Program-made: the position numbers and the translations under genes | Assembly (NCBI GenBank): GCA_964461135.1 | Contig: CAYWTB010000036.1 | Span: forward strand, 1-41,983 | Direction: 5' to 3' | DNA: 41,983 nucleotides | Origin: RQOF01 sp964461135 | Lineage (GTDB): Bacteria > Calditrichota > Calditrichia > RBG-13-44-9 | Shown here: one piece after another, positions 17,208 to 25,291 of the stretch | Position numbering within the stretch: position 1 is the stretch's first letter | Layout: every line of letters begins with the position of its first letter | The notes under the pieces: generated by a model | The model's input: the letters and a program-made list of their open reading frames with translations, nothing else | Database searches by the model: none | Told to the model about the DNA's origin: nothing

Positions 17208-17644
17208 AATAGTGAGACCGAACCTCCTTGCTTTTCAACTATTTCCTTTGCTGCTTTACTAACAGCATGTACTTTAACTGTCAGTTTTTTTTCAACAATG
17301 CCTTCTGCAAGAAGTTTGACGGGTCGGTCTGCATATTTAACAAGACCGGCTTTGGCCAGAACTTCGGGTGTTATTTCATCGGCACTCTCTACCCTGTTAA
17401 GATCTCTCAGGTTTACAATCTGGTACACTTTTCTGTTATAATTAAAGAAGCCAAATTTCGGCAAACGTCTCTGCAGGGGCATCTGGCCGCCTTCAAACCA
17501 GGGTCTTCGTTTCGATCCCGAACGGGAATGCTGGCCTTTATTTCCGCGACCAGCCGTAACACCGTTGCCGGACCCCTCACCACGGCCGATTCTCTTGCGC
17601 AATTTAGTTGAACCTTCTGCGTTCTTCAGACTTCCTAAGTCCAT
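17204..17644 (-). CDS. rplO: Ribosomal protein L15
   Basis: L15 is a 50S protein with a long extended N-terminus. The 146-residue product has the Gly-rich RIGRGEGSGNGVTAGRGNKG segment (18-37), then FEGGQMPLQRRLPKFGF and the globular C-terminus ending EKQGGSVSLL. The gene lies 16 bp after rpmD and overlaps secY by 4 nt. Confidence 0.98.
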   Translation of the reverse strand: MDLGSLKNAEGSTKLRKRIGRGEGSGNGVTAGRGNKGQHSRSGSKRRPWFEGGQMPLQRRLPKFGFFNYNRKVYQIVNLRDLNRVESADEITPEVLAKAGLVKYADRPVKLLAEGIVEKKLTVKVHAVSKAAKEIVEKQGGSVSLL

Positions 17645-17660
17645 GAAAATTACTCCGGTT

Positions 17661-17861
17661 TTAAATTTCTTCCCACTTAATCATATGTTGTACTTTTGAA
17701 ATCATACCTCTGATCTGCGGACTGTCCGCAAATTCCCGGGTATGTCCGATTCGTTTTAAACCAAGAGCTTCAATGGTTTTTTTATGACTCGGTTTCTGTC
17801 CTATTTTGCTGCGGGTCTGAGTCACTCTTAATTTCTTTTCTTTTTGCTGTACCATTATCAT
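17661..17861 (-). CDS. rpmD: Ribosomal protein L30
   Basis: The 66-residue product has the compact L30 fold sequence LRVTQTRSKIGQKPSHKKTI and ALGLKRIGHTREF. Two ATG codons (at 17861 and 17855) are possible starts; the Shine-Dalgarno is poor for both, and coupling to rpsE, which ends 12 bp upstream, may help. Presence of L30 distinguishes this genome from lineages that lack it. Confidence 0.95.
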   Translation of the reverse strand: MIMVQQKEKKLRVTQTRSKIGQKPSHKKTIEALGLKRIGHTREFADSPQIRGMISKVQHMIKWEEI

Positions 17862-17873
17862 TTATCTCTTTTT

Positions 17874-18380
17874 TTACCCTCTGAATAGTTCGGCCAGTGA
17901 TACTCCTCTTTTCCTGGCAATAGTTCCCGGATCTTCCAGGGAGACCAATGCTACCATGGTGGCTTTTACGATATTATGAGGATTTTGTGAACCGATCACC
18001 TTTGTCAGAATGTCCCTTATTCCAACCATTTCACAGATAGCACGCACCGGTCCACCCGCAATAACACCGGTTCCAGGGCTTGCCGGTTTCAGGATAACTT
18101 TTCCTGCGCCGTATTTTCCGAAAATGGTATAAGGAATGGTAGTGCCCACCAGATTAATCCGGACGACTTCCTTTTTTGCCTTTTCGGTGGCCTTACTGAT
18201 AGCATTTACAACTTCATTGGCTTTTCCGAGACCAATTCCGACATGACCCTTGCCATCACCAACCACCACAATTGCACCGAAACTGAACCTCCGGCCACCT
18301 TTCACTACCTTGGCGACACGATTGATATAGACGACCTTTTCTTTTAATTCCAATTCATGTGGGTTTACTTTATCGACCAC
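17874..18380 (-). CDS. rpsE: Ribosomal protein S5, GTG start
   Basis: S5 acts in decoding fidelity and mRNA unwinding at the entry channel. The frame is open to a TTG at 18404, but the GTG at 18380 is chosen. It has AGAGGT 6 nt upstream and leaves the leader outside the gene; the TTG directly follows the rplR stop and has no Shine-Dalgarno. The product is then 168 residues, close to the usual 166. Signatures are RVAKVVKGGRRFSFGAIVVVGDG and GTGVIAGGPVRAICE. Confidence 0.92.
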   Translation of the reverse strand: MVDKVNPHELELKEKVVYINRVAKVVKGGRRFSFGAIVVVGDGKGHVGIGLGKANEVVNAISKATEKAKKEVVRINLVGTTIPYTIFGKYGAGKVILKPASPGTGVIAGGPVRAICEMVGIRDILTKVIGSQNPHNIVKATMVALVSLEDPGTIARKRGVSLAELFRG

Positions 18381-18404
18381 AGATTCACCTCTATAGTTTA
18401 TCAA

Positions 18405-18743
18405 TTAAAATTCCAATCCACCTTCTCGGGCACCATCAGCTAATGACTTTATTCTTCCTTGATACTCATAACCATTCCGGTCAAAAATGACTTTCTTTAT
18501 TTTTTGTTCTTTCGCCTTTTGTGCAATCAGCTTTCCGACAAGCTTGCTGGTATCTTTCTTGGATTTGCTTTTTTTCATCTCATCCCTGATCTCTTCGCTC
18601 AAACTGGACGCACCTAGAATCGTCCGCTGGGCATGATCATCTACAATTTGGCCATAGATATTTTTCAGACTGCGGAAAACCACCAGTCTCGGCCGTTCAC
18701 TGCTTCCATACATTCTTTTTTTCCTACGCCTTCTTTCACTCAT
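18405..18743 (-). CDS. rplR: Ribosomal protein L18
   Basis: L18 binds 5S rRNA together with L5. The 112-residue product has a basic N-terminus (SERRRRKKRMYGSSERPRL) and the C-terminal FDRNGYEYQGRIKSLADGAREGGLEF block. GAGGAGA lies 11 nt before the ATG. The gap to rplF is 31 bp. Confidence 0.97.
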   Translation of the reverse strand: MSERRRRKKRMYGSSERPRLVVFRSLKNIYGQIVDDHAQRTILGASSLSEEIRDEMKKSKSKKDTSKLVGKLIAQKAKEQKIKKVIFDRNGYEYQGRIKSLADGAREGGLEF

Positions 18744-18774
18744 TTTAGCACTTTCTCCTCATGCGTTAAAGCCA

Positions 18775-19311
18775 TTAACCGGCGGTCTTACCGGCTTTGC
18801 GGCGGACAAGTTCGCCTTCGTACCGGATTCCCTTGCCTTTGTAGGGTTCAGGTGGACGATAAGAACGGATTTTTGCAGCGACTTCCCCCACCAGTACTTT
18901 ATCAATTCCTTTAATTTCTATTTTTGTGGGAGCCGGTATATCTATCGTTACCCCTTTCGGTGGAACTAAAAATATGGTATGCGAAAAACCGAGGGATAAT
19001 ATTACACCGTTAGGTTGTTTCTCGGCCTTGAAACCGACACCTACAATTTCAAGATTTTTCTGATATCCTTTAGTGACACCTACCACCATATTATTGATCA
19101 GTGTGCGGGTAAGACCATGCAGAGATCTATGTTTCAGGGAGTCCGAAGGCCGGTTTACAGTAATCTGGGCATCTTTAATTTTAATATTCATTTCCCGGCT
19201 GATTTCAATATTCAACTCCCCTTTCGGTCCTTTAACCGAAGCCACACCGTTTTCGATTTTAACCTGAACATCTTTCGGAACAGGAATAGGTAATTTACCT
19301 ATACGAGACAC
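18775..19311 (-). CDS. rplF: Ribosomal protein L6, GTG start
   Basis: L6 lies at the base of the L7/L12 stalk near the GTPase-binding site. The 178-residue protein begins SRIGKLPIPVPKDV and contains two duplicated L6 domains, with VGVGFKAEK and the C-terminal RSYRPPEPYKGKGIRYEGE. The start is GTG with AAGGAG 7 nt upstream, and no ATG fits better. Confidence 0.97.
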   Translation of the reverse strand: MSRIGKLPIPVPKDVQVKIENGVASVKGPKGELNIEISREMNIKIKDAQITVNRPSDSLKHRSLHGLTRTLINNMVVGVTKGYQKNLEIVGVGFKAEKQPNGVILSLGFSHTIFLVPPKGVTIDIPAPTKIEIKGIDKVLVGEVAAKIRSYRPPEPYKGKGIRYEGELVRRKAGKTAG

Positions 19312-19335
19312 GTTTAAACTCCTTTATCTTTAACC

Positions 19336-19734
19336 TTACCAAATATAACAGAGAACTTCGCCACCCATATTTTCACGTTTAGCTTCTCTCTCGGTCATGA
19401 TCCCTTTAGACGTGCTGATCATGGCAATGCCCATATTATTTTTAACTCGTGGCAAACTTGTCACATCCACATAATACCGACGGCCGGGGGTACTCACCCG
19501 TTGCAGATTATTAATAATGGAATGCCCATCGGTGTCAAATTTTAAAAATATTCGAATGATTCCCTGTTTTTCATCATCTATAATGATAAAATTCCGGATA
19601 AATTTTTTTTCATACAGGATTTCGGCCATTCGCTTTTTAACATTCGAGGCCGGTATGTCCACCCGCCGGTGGCCGGCTTGAATAGCATTACGGATGCGTG
19701 TTAAAAAATCGGCAATGGGATCTGTCATACTCAT
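19336..19734 (-). CDS. rpsH: Ribosomal protein S8
   Basis: S8 binds the central domain of 16S rRNA and in E. coli represses the spc operon. The 132-residue product contains TDPIADFLTRIRNA and the C-terminal GIAMISTSKGIMTEREAKRE. Two ATGs are possible: the one at 19734, and the one at 19728, which has AAGG 8 nt upstream and gives the common MTDPIAD start. The outer start is listed. Confidence 0.96.
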   Translation of the reverse strand: MSMTDPIADFLTRIRNAIQAGHRRVDIPASNVKKRMAEILYEKKFIRNFIIIDDEKQGIIRIFLKFDTDGHSIINNLQRVSTPGRRYYVDVTSLPRVKNNMGIAMISTSKGIMTEREAKRENMGGEVLCYIW

Positions 19735-19755
19735 AACCTTATCTCTCCTACCAGC

Positions 19756-19941
19756 TTACCAGCTTGCTTTAAAAATGCCAGGGATTTCCCCTTTATTAGC
19801 TAATTCACGGAAACAAATCCGACAGAGATCAAACTTGCGGTAATAGGCTCTGGGCCTGCCACATCTCTGGCAGCGATTGTATCCTCTCACTTTAAATTTT
19901 GGCTTCTTTTTTGCCTTTGCCATTAATGATTTCTTTGCCAA
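19756..19941 (-). CDS. rpsZ: Ribosomal protein S14 type Z (zinc-binding), TTG start
   Basis: The short 61-residue S14 form carries the zinc ligands C24, C27, C40 and C43 and ends with the typical GEIPGIFKASW. The start is TTG with AAGGAG 7 nt upstream. No zinc-free rpsN is present in the window. It stands in the standard place between rplE and rpsH. The protein is in the 30S head. Confidence 0.96.
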   Translation of the reverse strand: MAKKSLMAKAKKKPKFKVRGYNRCQRCGRPRAYYRKFDLCRICFRELANKGEIPGIFKASW

Positions 19942-19955
19942 CGTCTTGCTCCTTT

Positions 19956-20507
19956 TTATTGTCGAAATGGCATTCCGAATGCTTTCAGCAACTCATAAGC
20001 CTCTTCATCGCTCTTGGCATCGGTTACAAATGTAACATTCATTCCACGAATCTTGTCAATTTTATCCACATTGATTTCCGGAAAAATAATCTGCTCCTGA
20101 ATGCCTACCGAGTAATTACCCCGGCCATCAAATGATTTATCCGACAATCCTCTGAAGTCGCGGATCCGTGGAACCGCAAGGTTAATGAACCTGTCCAGAA
20201 ATTCATACATTCGTGTTCCCCGCAGGGTCACAGCAGTTCCGATTTTCATTCCCTGCCGTAATTTGAAGTTTGATATCGACTTCTTCGCCGTCCGGTAATA
20301 AGGTTTCTGTCCGGTAATTATACCCAGGTCATTCATGGCATTTTCCAGGGTCTTTGGATCCTGAATAGCTTCACCCACTCCCATATTAAGGTTGATCTTC
20401 GTGAGTCGCGGAACCTGCATCACACTTTTATACCCGAAACGTTTCATCAGTTGAGCAGTGATCTCGTCCGAAAACTTTTTCTGTAATCTTGGCCTGTAAT
20501 TTTCCAT
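19956..20507 (-). CDS. rplE: Ribosomal protein L5
   Basis: L5 binds 5S rRNA and contacts the P-site tRNA and the 30S head. The frame opens at a TTG (20513), but the ATG at 20507 is preferred because AAGG lies 7 nt upstream of it; the TTG would have almost no spacing. The 183-residue product has PRLTKINLNMGVGEA and the C-terminal RGMNVTFVTDAKSDEEAYELL. Confidence 0.95.
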   Translation of the reverse strand: MENYRPRLQKKFSDEITAQLMKRFGYKSVMQVPRLTKINLNMGVGEAIQDPKTLENAMNDLGIITGQKPYYRTAKKSISNFKLRQGMKIGTAVTLRGTRMYEFLDRFINLAVPRIRDFRGLSDKSFDGRGNYSVGIQEQIIFPEINVDKIDKIRGMNVTFVTDAKSDEEAYELLKAFGMPFRQ

Positions 20508-20525
20508 AGTCAAACCTTCACCTGA

Positions 20526-20843
20526 TTAAATAATTTCCCCGCATTCCGGATGTTTGCAATAGCGTACCTTTGATTTATCCTCCAGAATCCGGATACCCAC
20601 CCGGGTTGGACGATTACACTTCGGGCAGATGACTTTGAGATTTGAAATGTGAACCGGAGCTTCTTTCTCAATAATTCCGCCCTGCGGCAGATCTCGGGTG
20701 GGACGGGCATGTTTTTTGATCAGATTTACACCTTCCACTACCGCCCGATTTTTGTCAGGGAAAACCTTAAGTATTTTCCCGGTTTTTCCCTCATATTTAC
20801 CGCTTAATACTAATACATTATCTGATTTTACAATCTTTCTCAT
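20526..20843 (-). CDS. rplX: Ribosomal protein L24 with Cys4 motif
   Basis: L24 is an assembly initiator of the 50S subunit with an N-terminal KOW fold (VLVLSGKYEGKTGKILKVFP). Two ATGs lie three codons apart. The inner one (20843) is chosen because AGAGG ends 9 nt upstream, whereas it abuts the outer ATG (20852). The 105-residue product has a C-terminal CPKC...YCKHPEC pattern, which may bind zinc. Confidence 0.94.
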   Translation of the reverse strand: MRKIVKSDNVLVLSGKYEGKTGKILKVFPDKNRAVVEGVNLIKKHARPTRDLPQGGIIEKEAPVHISNLKVICPKCNRPTRVGIRILEDKSKVRYCKHPECGEII

Positions 20844-20857
20844 CTGATTCATCCTCT

Positions 20858-21226
20858 TTACAATACTTCAGGTGCCAGGGAGACAATTTTCATAAAATCT
20901 TTTTCCCTCAATTCCCTGGCAACCGGTCCGAAAATTCTCGTACCGCGCGGTTCGCCCTGGTCGTTCAGCAAAACCGCCGCATTCTCGTCAAACCGGATAT
21001 AACTTCCATCAGCCCGACGGATTTCCTTTTTAGTCCGTACCACCACAGCTCTGGATACTTCACCTTTTTTGACCGGTGCATTCGGAATCGCACTTTTTAC
21101 ACTGACCACGATGATATCCCCGACGGATGCATACCGTCGCTCCGAACCACCCAGAACCCGTATACACATTACCTTCTTCGCACCGGAATTGTCAGCCACA
21201 TTTAGTCTTGAATATTCCTGGATCAT
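20858..21226 (-). CDS. rplN: Ribosomal protein L14
   Basis: L14 forms an intersubunit bridge and is the binding site of the silencing factor RsfS. The 122-residue product is one of the most conserved in the cluster: MIQEYSRLNVADNSGAKKVM at the start, YIRFDENAAVLLND, and GTRIFGPVARELREK. GGAG lies 8 nt before the ATG. Confidence 0.98.
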   Translation of the reverse strand: MIQEYSRLNVADNSGAKKVMCIRVLGGSERRYASVGDIIVVSVKSAIPNAPVKKGEVSRAVVVRTKKEIRRADGSYIRFDENAAVLLNDQGEPRGTRIFGPVARELREKDFMKIVSLAPEVL

Positions 21227-21249
21227 GACAAGGACTCCAACTTCTCCAA

Positions 21250-21504
21250 TTATTTAACTTTTTCGAGAATTTCAACCACGCGCCAGCGTTTTGTCTTACT
21301 GAGTGGCCGCGTTTCCGCAATTTTAACCGTATCACCAATCTGGCACTCATTCTTATCATCATGAGCCTTGAATTTGGAAGTACGCTTGATAAATTTCTTG
21401 TAAACGGGATGCTGTACTAAACGCTCAACTGCCACAACAGCTGTCTTATCCATCTTATCACTGACAACCACCCCGATTCTGGTCTTTCTGTTTCCTCTGT
21501 CCAT
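21250..21504 (-). CDS. rpsQ: Ribosomal protein S17
   Basis: S17 is an OB-fold primary binder of 16S rRNA. The open frame extends upstream into rpmC, but the ATG at 21504 is chosen. It gives 84 residues (MDRGNRKTRIGVVVSDKMDK onward), the normal size, and lies 13 bp after the rpmC stop. The Shine-Dalgarno is weak (GTAGG about 13 nt away), so coupling to rpmC is likely. The C-terminus has the GDTVKIAETRPLSKTKRWRV block. Confidence 0.93.
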   Translation of the reverse strand: MDRGNRKTRIGVVVSDKMDKTAVVAVERLVQHPVYKKFIKRTSKFKAHDDKNECQIGDTVKIAETRPLSKTKRWRVVEILEKVK

Positions 21505-21517
21505 ATTTATGTGCAAC

Positions 21518-21739
21518 CTACTCTTTGGTTTCTGTTTTAGGCTTCGAAATTCCCAATTCGTATTCACGTAGAAGTGTTTTGATTTTCGCGATACTTTTCT
21601 TGACTAAATTAATGCGACTAGGATTTGCCAACTGATGCGTCGATTTCTGAATATTCAGGTTTGACAATTCATCTTTAAAATCTTCCAGCCTTCCCCTTAG
21701 CTCCTCAATGGGTAATTCTCTCATTTCCTGTATCTTCAT
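21518..21739 (-). CDS. rpmC: Ribosomal protein L29
   Basis: L29 lies near the tunnel exit and helps form the docking site for trigger factor and SRP. The 73-residue, mostly helical product has the family pattern ELRGRLEDFKDELSNLNIQK and NPSRINLVKKSIAKIKTLL. The ATG is 12 bp after the rplP stop with a distant GAGG. Confidence 0.95.
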   Translation of the reverse strand: MKIQEMRELPIEELRGRLEDFKDELSNLNIQKSTHQLANPSRINLVKKSIAKIKTLLREYELGISKPKTETKE

Positions 21740-21751
21740 GATGCTTCAACC

Positions 21752-22165
21752 TCATGCCTGTTCGCGAGAAACAAACCTGGTTTTAATGGGTAATTTATGA
21801 GACGCGAGTCTCATGGCTTCTATCGCCACGTCTTCCGAGACACCTTCAATTTCAAACATAACACGACCGGGTTTAATTACGGCTACCCAGAATTCCGGAG
21901 CGCCCTTTCCTTTTCCCATGCGAGTTTCCGCCGGCTTCTTGGTTACCGGTTTATCCGGAAAAATCCGAATCCACACTTTACCGCCACGTTTGATATAACG
22001 GGTCATGGCGATTCGAGCTGCTTCAATCTGCCGACTGGTAATCCAATGAGCTTCCAGGGCTTTCAAACCGTACTGGCCGAAAGCAACCGTGTTACCGTTC
22101 TGTGCCTTTCCCCTGTTTCTTCCGCGCTGTTGCTTGCGATATTTTACCCTCTTCGGCATTAACAT
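21752..22165 (-). CDS. rplP: Ribosomal protein L16
   Basis: L16 lies near the A-site tRNA elbow and the peptidyl transferase centre. The 137-residue product begins MLMPKRVKYRKQQRGR and has GKVWIRIFPDKPVTKKPAETRMGKGKG. GGAG lies 8 nt before the first ATG; a second ATG two codons in is an alternative. The gap to rpsC is 21 bp. Confidence 0.97.
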   Translation of the reverse strand: MLMPKRVKYRKQQRGRNRGKAQNGNTVAFGQYGLKALEAHWITSRQIEAARIAMTRYIKRGGKVWIRIFPDKPVTKKPAETRMGKGKGAPEFWVAVIKPGRVMFEIEGVSEDVAIEAMRLASHKLPIKTRFVSREQA

Positions 22166-22186
22166 AAAACTCTCTCCTTCAAACTG

Positions 22187-22816
22187 TTATCTTTCCAAAA
22201 CCGTACCATTGCAAATCCACACTTTTACTCCAATGCAACCGTAAGTGGTGATGGCCGTACTGGTGGCGTAATCAATATCCGAGCGTAGGGTATGAAGCGG
22301 GATTCTCCCTTCCTTATACGATTCGGTCCGGGCCATTTCCGCACCGGCCAACCGTCCCGAACAGGTCATTTTAATCCCTTCCGCTCCCAGCCGCATGGCA
22401 GAAGTAATGGATCGTTTCATGGCCCGGCGAAAGGACACTTTACCCTCCAGCTGCCGGGCAATATTCTGCGATATTAATAATGCGTCCATTTCCGGGTGTT
22501 TGATCTCTTTAATATTAATCTGAACATCCTTGTTGATCAGCTTTTTTAATTCCTCTTTCAACTGATCGACTTCCGCACCCTTCTTGCCAATAACCACCCC
22601 CGGCCTGGCAGTATTCAGTTCCAGAAGAACTTTTTTGGGCGTACGTTCTATTTTAATCTTCGAAATCGCTCCATCCGGAATTCTCTTGCGAATGTACCGC
22701 TTAATCAGCAGGTCCTCATTGAGCATCTTCCCAAAATTTTTTTCATCAAACCACTGGGATTCCCAGTTTCTGGTAACTGCTAATCGAAATCCGATCGGAT
22801 TAGTTTTTTGACCCAA
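22187..22816 (-). CDS. rpsC: Ribosomal protein S3, TTG start
   Basis: S3 is at the mRNA entry tunnel and has helicase activity with S4 and S5. The frame is open to 22852 within rplV, but the TTG at 22816 is the clear start. GGAGG lies 6 nt upstream and the product then begins at the universal GQKTNPIGFRL. This gives 209 residues with the KH motif VVIGKKGAEVDQL and GRLAGAEMARTE. The gene overlaps the end of rplV by 17 bp, so coupling is likely. Confidence 0.95.
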   Translation of the reverse strand: MGQKTNPIGFRLAVTRNWESQWFDEKNFGKMLNEDLLIKRYIRKRIPDGAISKIKIERTPKKVLLELNTARPGVVIGKKGAEVDQLKEELKKLINKDVQINIKEIKHPEMDALLISQNIARQLEGKVSFRRAMKRSITSAMRLGAEGIKMTCSGRLAGAEMARTESYKEGRIPLHTLRSDIDYATSTAITTYGCIGVKVWICNGTVLER

Positions 22817-23180
22817 GTTTGTCCTCCATTTTCGCTTTTTCTTTATCTTCAATAACGATTGTCAAATGGCTGGTGCGCCTTCTCACGCGCCCTACCCGAC
22901 CCATAGACATGGGCCGAAAACGACGAAGCACCGGTCCACCATCTACCCGGGCATGTTTAACATACAAATCTTTAGCGGTAACTTTCTTTCCTTCATAAGC
23001 TTCCAGAAAATTGGCCACGGCGGAACGAAGCGCTTTTTCAATAAAATCCGCACTCCGCTTGGGCGAGAAATGCAGATAACTCAGAGCCTTTTCAACATTC
23101 TGTCCTTTTATCTGGTTTAATACCCGCCTCATTTTTAACGGGGATGTTCTTAAAAATCTCGCTTTTACTTGTGCTTCCAT
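22800..23180 (-). CDS. rplV: Ribosomal protein L22
   Basis: L22 lines the exit tunnel with its long hairpin. The 126-residue product has AKARFLRTSPLKMRRVLNQI and the C-terminal hairpin region DGGPVLRRFRPMSMGRVGRVRRRTSHLTI. It ends with an extension of about 14 residues (KEKAKMEDKLGSKN) that overlaps rpsC. GGAG lies 6 nt before the ATG. Confidence 0.97.
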   Translation of the reverse strand: MEAQVKARFLRTSPLKMRRVLNQIKGQNVEKALSYLHFSPKRSADFIEKALRSAVANFLEAYEGKKVTAKDLYVKHARVDGGPVLRRFRPMSMGRVGRVRRRTSHLTIVIEDKEKAKMEDKLGSKN

Positions 23181-23194
23181 TTATGACTCCACAT

Positions 23195-23482
23195 CTACTT
23201 TTGAATTTTTGTGGTCCGCTCGGATTTCCCGGCATGCCCTCTGAATGTCCTGGTTAGGGCAAACTCACCCAGCTTATGGCCCACCATATTTTCCGTAACA
23301 TATACCGGAATAAATTTTATTCCATTGTGAACTGCAATGGTATGGCCTACAAATTCAGGCGGAATTGTGCTTCGCCGCGCCCATGTCTTTATCACCTTTT
23401 TCTGACCGGTTTCATTCAGCTTTTCAACTTTCTGCATCAGATTTGAATCAATATACGGACCTTTCTTAAGGGACCTGGCCAT
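23195..23482 (-). CDS. rpsS: Ribosomal protein S19
   Basis: S19 is a head protein of the 30S subunit that pairs with S13. The 95-residue product begins MARSLKKGPYIDSNLMQKV and has RRSTIPPEFVGHTIAVHNG and KLGEFALTRTFRGHAG. TAGGAG lies 5 nt before the ATG. It stands 8 bp after rplB. Confidence 0.98.
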   Translation of the reverse strand: MARSLKKGPYIDSNLMQKVEKLNETGQKKVIKTWARRSTIPPEFVGHTIAVHNGIKFIPVYVTENMVGHKLGEFALTRTFRGHAGKSERTTKIQK

Positions 23483-23490
23483 AAATACTC

Positions 23491-24318
23491 CTACTTATTT
23501 CTCCGTTTAACGATCAACGCATCCGATTTTTTTGTTTTCTTGCGGGTTTTTAGTCCCTTGGATAATTGTCCCCAGGGAGAACAGGGATGCCTGCCTCCGG
23601 ATGATTTTCCTTCACCGCCACCCATGGGATGATCAATCGGGTTCATGGCTACCCCACGGACATTCGGTCTGCGTCCCAGCCAGCGGCTTCTTCCTGCTTT
23701 ACCGAGGGAAACATTGTTCCACTCCACATTACTGACCTGCCCGATGGTGGCATAACAGTTTAAGCGAAACTTCCGGATTTCACCCGAGGGCATTTTCACC
23801 AGAGCGAAATCACCTTCTTTTGCCATCAACTGAGCAGATGAGCCCGCACTCCGGGCTATTTGACCGCCCTTCCCCGGAACCATTTCGATGTTATGAACTT
23901 CCATACCCAGGGGAATCCGGTCCAGGGGCATGGCATTGCCAGTCCTGATTTCAGCATCCTGCCCTGACATGACCGTGTCGCCCGCTTTCAGGCTGTTGGG
24001 AGCGATGATATAGCGCTTTTCCCCATCTGCATAATATAATAGGGCAATGCGGCAGGTACGGTTAGGATCATATTCTATGGCCTTTACTATGGCGGGAACA
24101 TTATCTTTTTTACGCTTGAAATCTATCACACGGTAAAGCCGCTTGTGTCCCCCGCCTCTTTGAAATGCAGTAATACGGCCACGGTTATTCCGGCCGCCGG
24201 TACGATGATTGGGTTCCAGCAAGGATTTCTCCGGGAACTCTTTTGAAATACCCTCACCGGTCAGATCGATGCGAAAACGAATTCCGGCTGTTACCGGTTT
24301 ATATTTTTTTAAACCCAT
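23491..24318 (-). CDS. rplB: Ribosomal protein L2 (DHPM variant)
   Basis: L2 is needed for subunit association and peptidyl transferase function. The 275-residue length is standard, with FPEKSLLEPNHRTGGRNNRG and GSSAQLMAKEGDFALVKMPSGE. The universal NPVDHPHGGGEG motif reads NPIDHPMGGGEG. The first His (H230, equivalent to E. coli H229) is kept, and the second is Met at 232. I recall the Met form in Bacteroidota, so it is probably a lineage trait. GGAG lies 7 nt before the ATG. Confidence 0.97.
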   Translation of the reverse strand: MGLKKYKPVTAGIRFRIDLTGEGISKEFPEKSLLEPNHRTGGRNNRGRITAFQRGGGHKRLYRVIDFKRKKDNVPAIVKAIEYDPNRTCRIALLYYADGEKRYIIAPNSLKAGDTVMSGQDAEIRTGNAMPLDRIPLGMEVHNIEMVPGKGGQIARSAGSSAQLMAKEGDFALVKMPSGEIRKFRLNCYATIGQVSNVEWNNVSLGKAGRSRWLGRRPNVRGVAMNPIDHPMGGGEGKSSGGRHPCSPWGQLSKGLKTRKKTKKSDALIVKRRNK

Positions 24319-24339
24319 AATAAAGCTCCGATCCTCATA

Positions 24340-24642
24340 CTATAAGTTTTCCAGGAAGTCTAATTTGTCACCCTTACTCAATGTCACAATGGCTTTTTTC
24401 CAGTGAGAGGTATAACCCTTCACACGCCCGCCCCGGGTAAATCTCTGCCGGGGTTTGGGCTTTACATTTTCCGTTCTTACACTCTTAACCTTAACAGAAA
24501 AGCGTTTTTCTATAGCGTTTTTAATTTCAATCTTGTTGGCATCTGTCGCCACGTTGAAGAGATACTGGTTTACACTGTCTTTTAAACGTAGCGCTTTTTC
24601 CGTTAGAACCGGCTGAATGATGATATCTCGCGGATCTTTCAT
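24340..24642 (-). CDS. rplW: Ribosomal protein L23
   Basis: L23 is the main docking site at the tunnel exit for trigger factor and SRP. The 100-residue product has the family pattern PVLTEKALRLKD, NKIEIKNAIEKRFSVKVKSVRT and the C-terminal WKKAIVTLSKGDKLDF. The ATG overlaps the TGA of rplD by 4 nt, indicating coupling; a GAGGTG lies inside rplD. Confidence 0.97.
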   Translation of the reverse strand: MKDPRDIIIQPVLTEKALRLKDSVNQYLFNVATDANKIEIKNAIEKRFSVKVKSVRTENVKPKPRQRFTRGGRVKGYTSHWKKAIVTLSKGDKLDFLENL

Positions 24643-25265
24643 GCTAACACCTCATTTACCACTTGAATTGCACCTTTCTGAAAAAGGATAAACTGTGAAT
24701 TCAGAATTTCATATACCGAAAATTCCGGTGCTCTCTGCACTTTGGTATATGGAATATTCCGAGAAGACAGAATTAGATTCTTATCAACATCTTTGGTTAC
24801 AAACAATACATTCGTGGTATCAAGTTTCAGATTGTTCAGAATTTCCTGTACTTTCCCGGTCTTGATTTCATCCAGGACAAAATCTTCCAGAACCATTAAT
24901 TTCTGATCTTTGGCTTTTGCAGAGAGTACTGATTTCCGGGCAAGTTTGCTGATTTTTTTGGGAAGCTTCTTGGTGTAATCCCGCGGTGATGTACCATGAG
25001 CCACTCCGCCACCAGGCATATGAGGAGAACGAATCGTTCCCTGGCGTGCACGGCCGGTACCCTTCTGACGGAACGGTTTGGCACCCCCACCGGAAACCTC
25101 AGCGCGTGTTTTGGTTGAATGTGTTCCCTGCCTCTGGTTAGCCAGATAAGCCTTCACCGCCAGATATACAACATGCTCATTAGGAACAATTTCAAAAACG
25201 TCCGGATTCAGTTTCACTTTCTGATTTGTTTTTGTACCATCGATTTTATAGACATTGAGTTCCAT
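24639..25265 (-). CDS. rplD: Ribosomal protein L4
   Basis: L4 lines the tunnel with an extended loop. In E. coli it also represses the S10 operon, but no long S10 leader exists here because fusA directly precedes rpsJ. The 208-residue product has the loop GGGAKPFRQKGTGRARQGTIRSP (59-81) and MPGGGVAHG. The Shine-Dalgarno is AGAGG, 12 nt away. The gap after rplC is 26 bp. Confidence 0.97.
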   Translation of the reverse strand: MELNVYKIDGTKTNQKVKLNPDVFEIVPNEHVVYLAVKAYLANQRQGTHSTKTRAEVSGGGAKPFRQKGTGRARQGTIRSPHMPGGGVAHGTSPRDYTKKLPKKISKLARKSVLSAKAKDQKLMVLEDFVLDEIKTGKVQEILNNLKLDTTNVLFVTKDVDKNLILSSRNIPYTKVQRAPEFSVYEILNSQFILFQKGAIQVVNEVLA

Positions 25266-25291
25266 GATTCGAAAACCTCTATTCGCTTTCC

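Noticed and set aside
21505..21567. Upstream extension of rpsQ into rpmC
   Set aside because: The added residues overlap rpmC coding sequence and do not match S17, which normally has about 84 residues.
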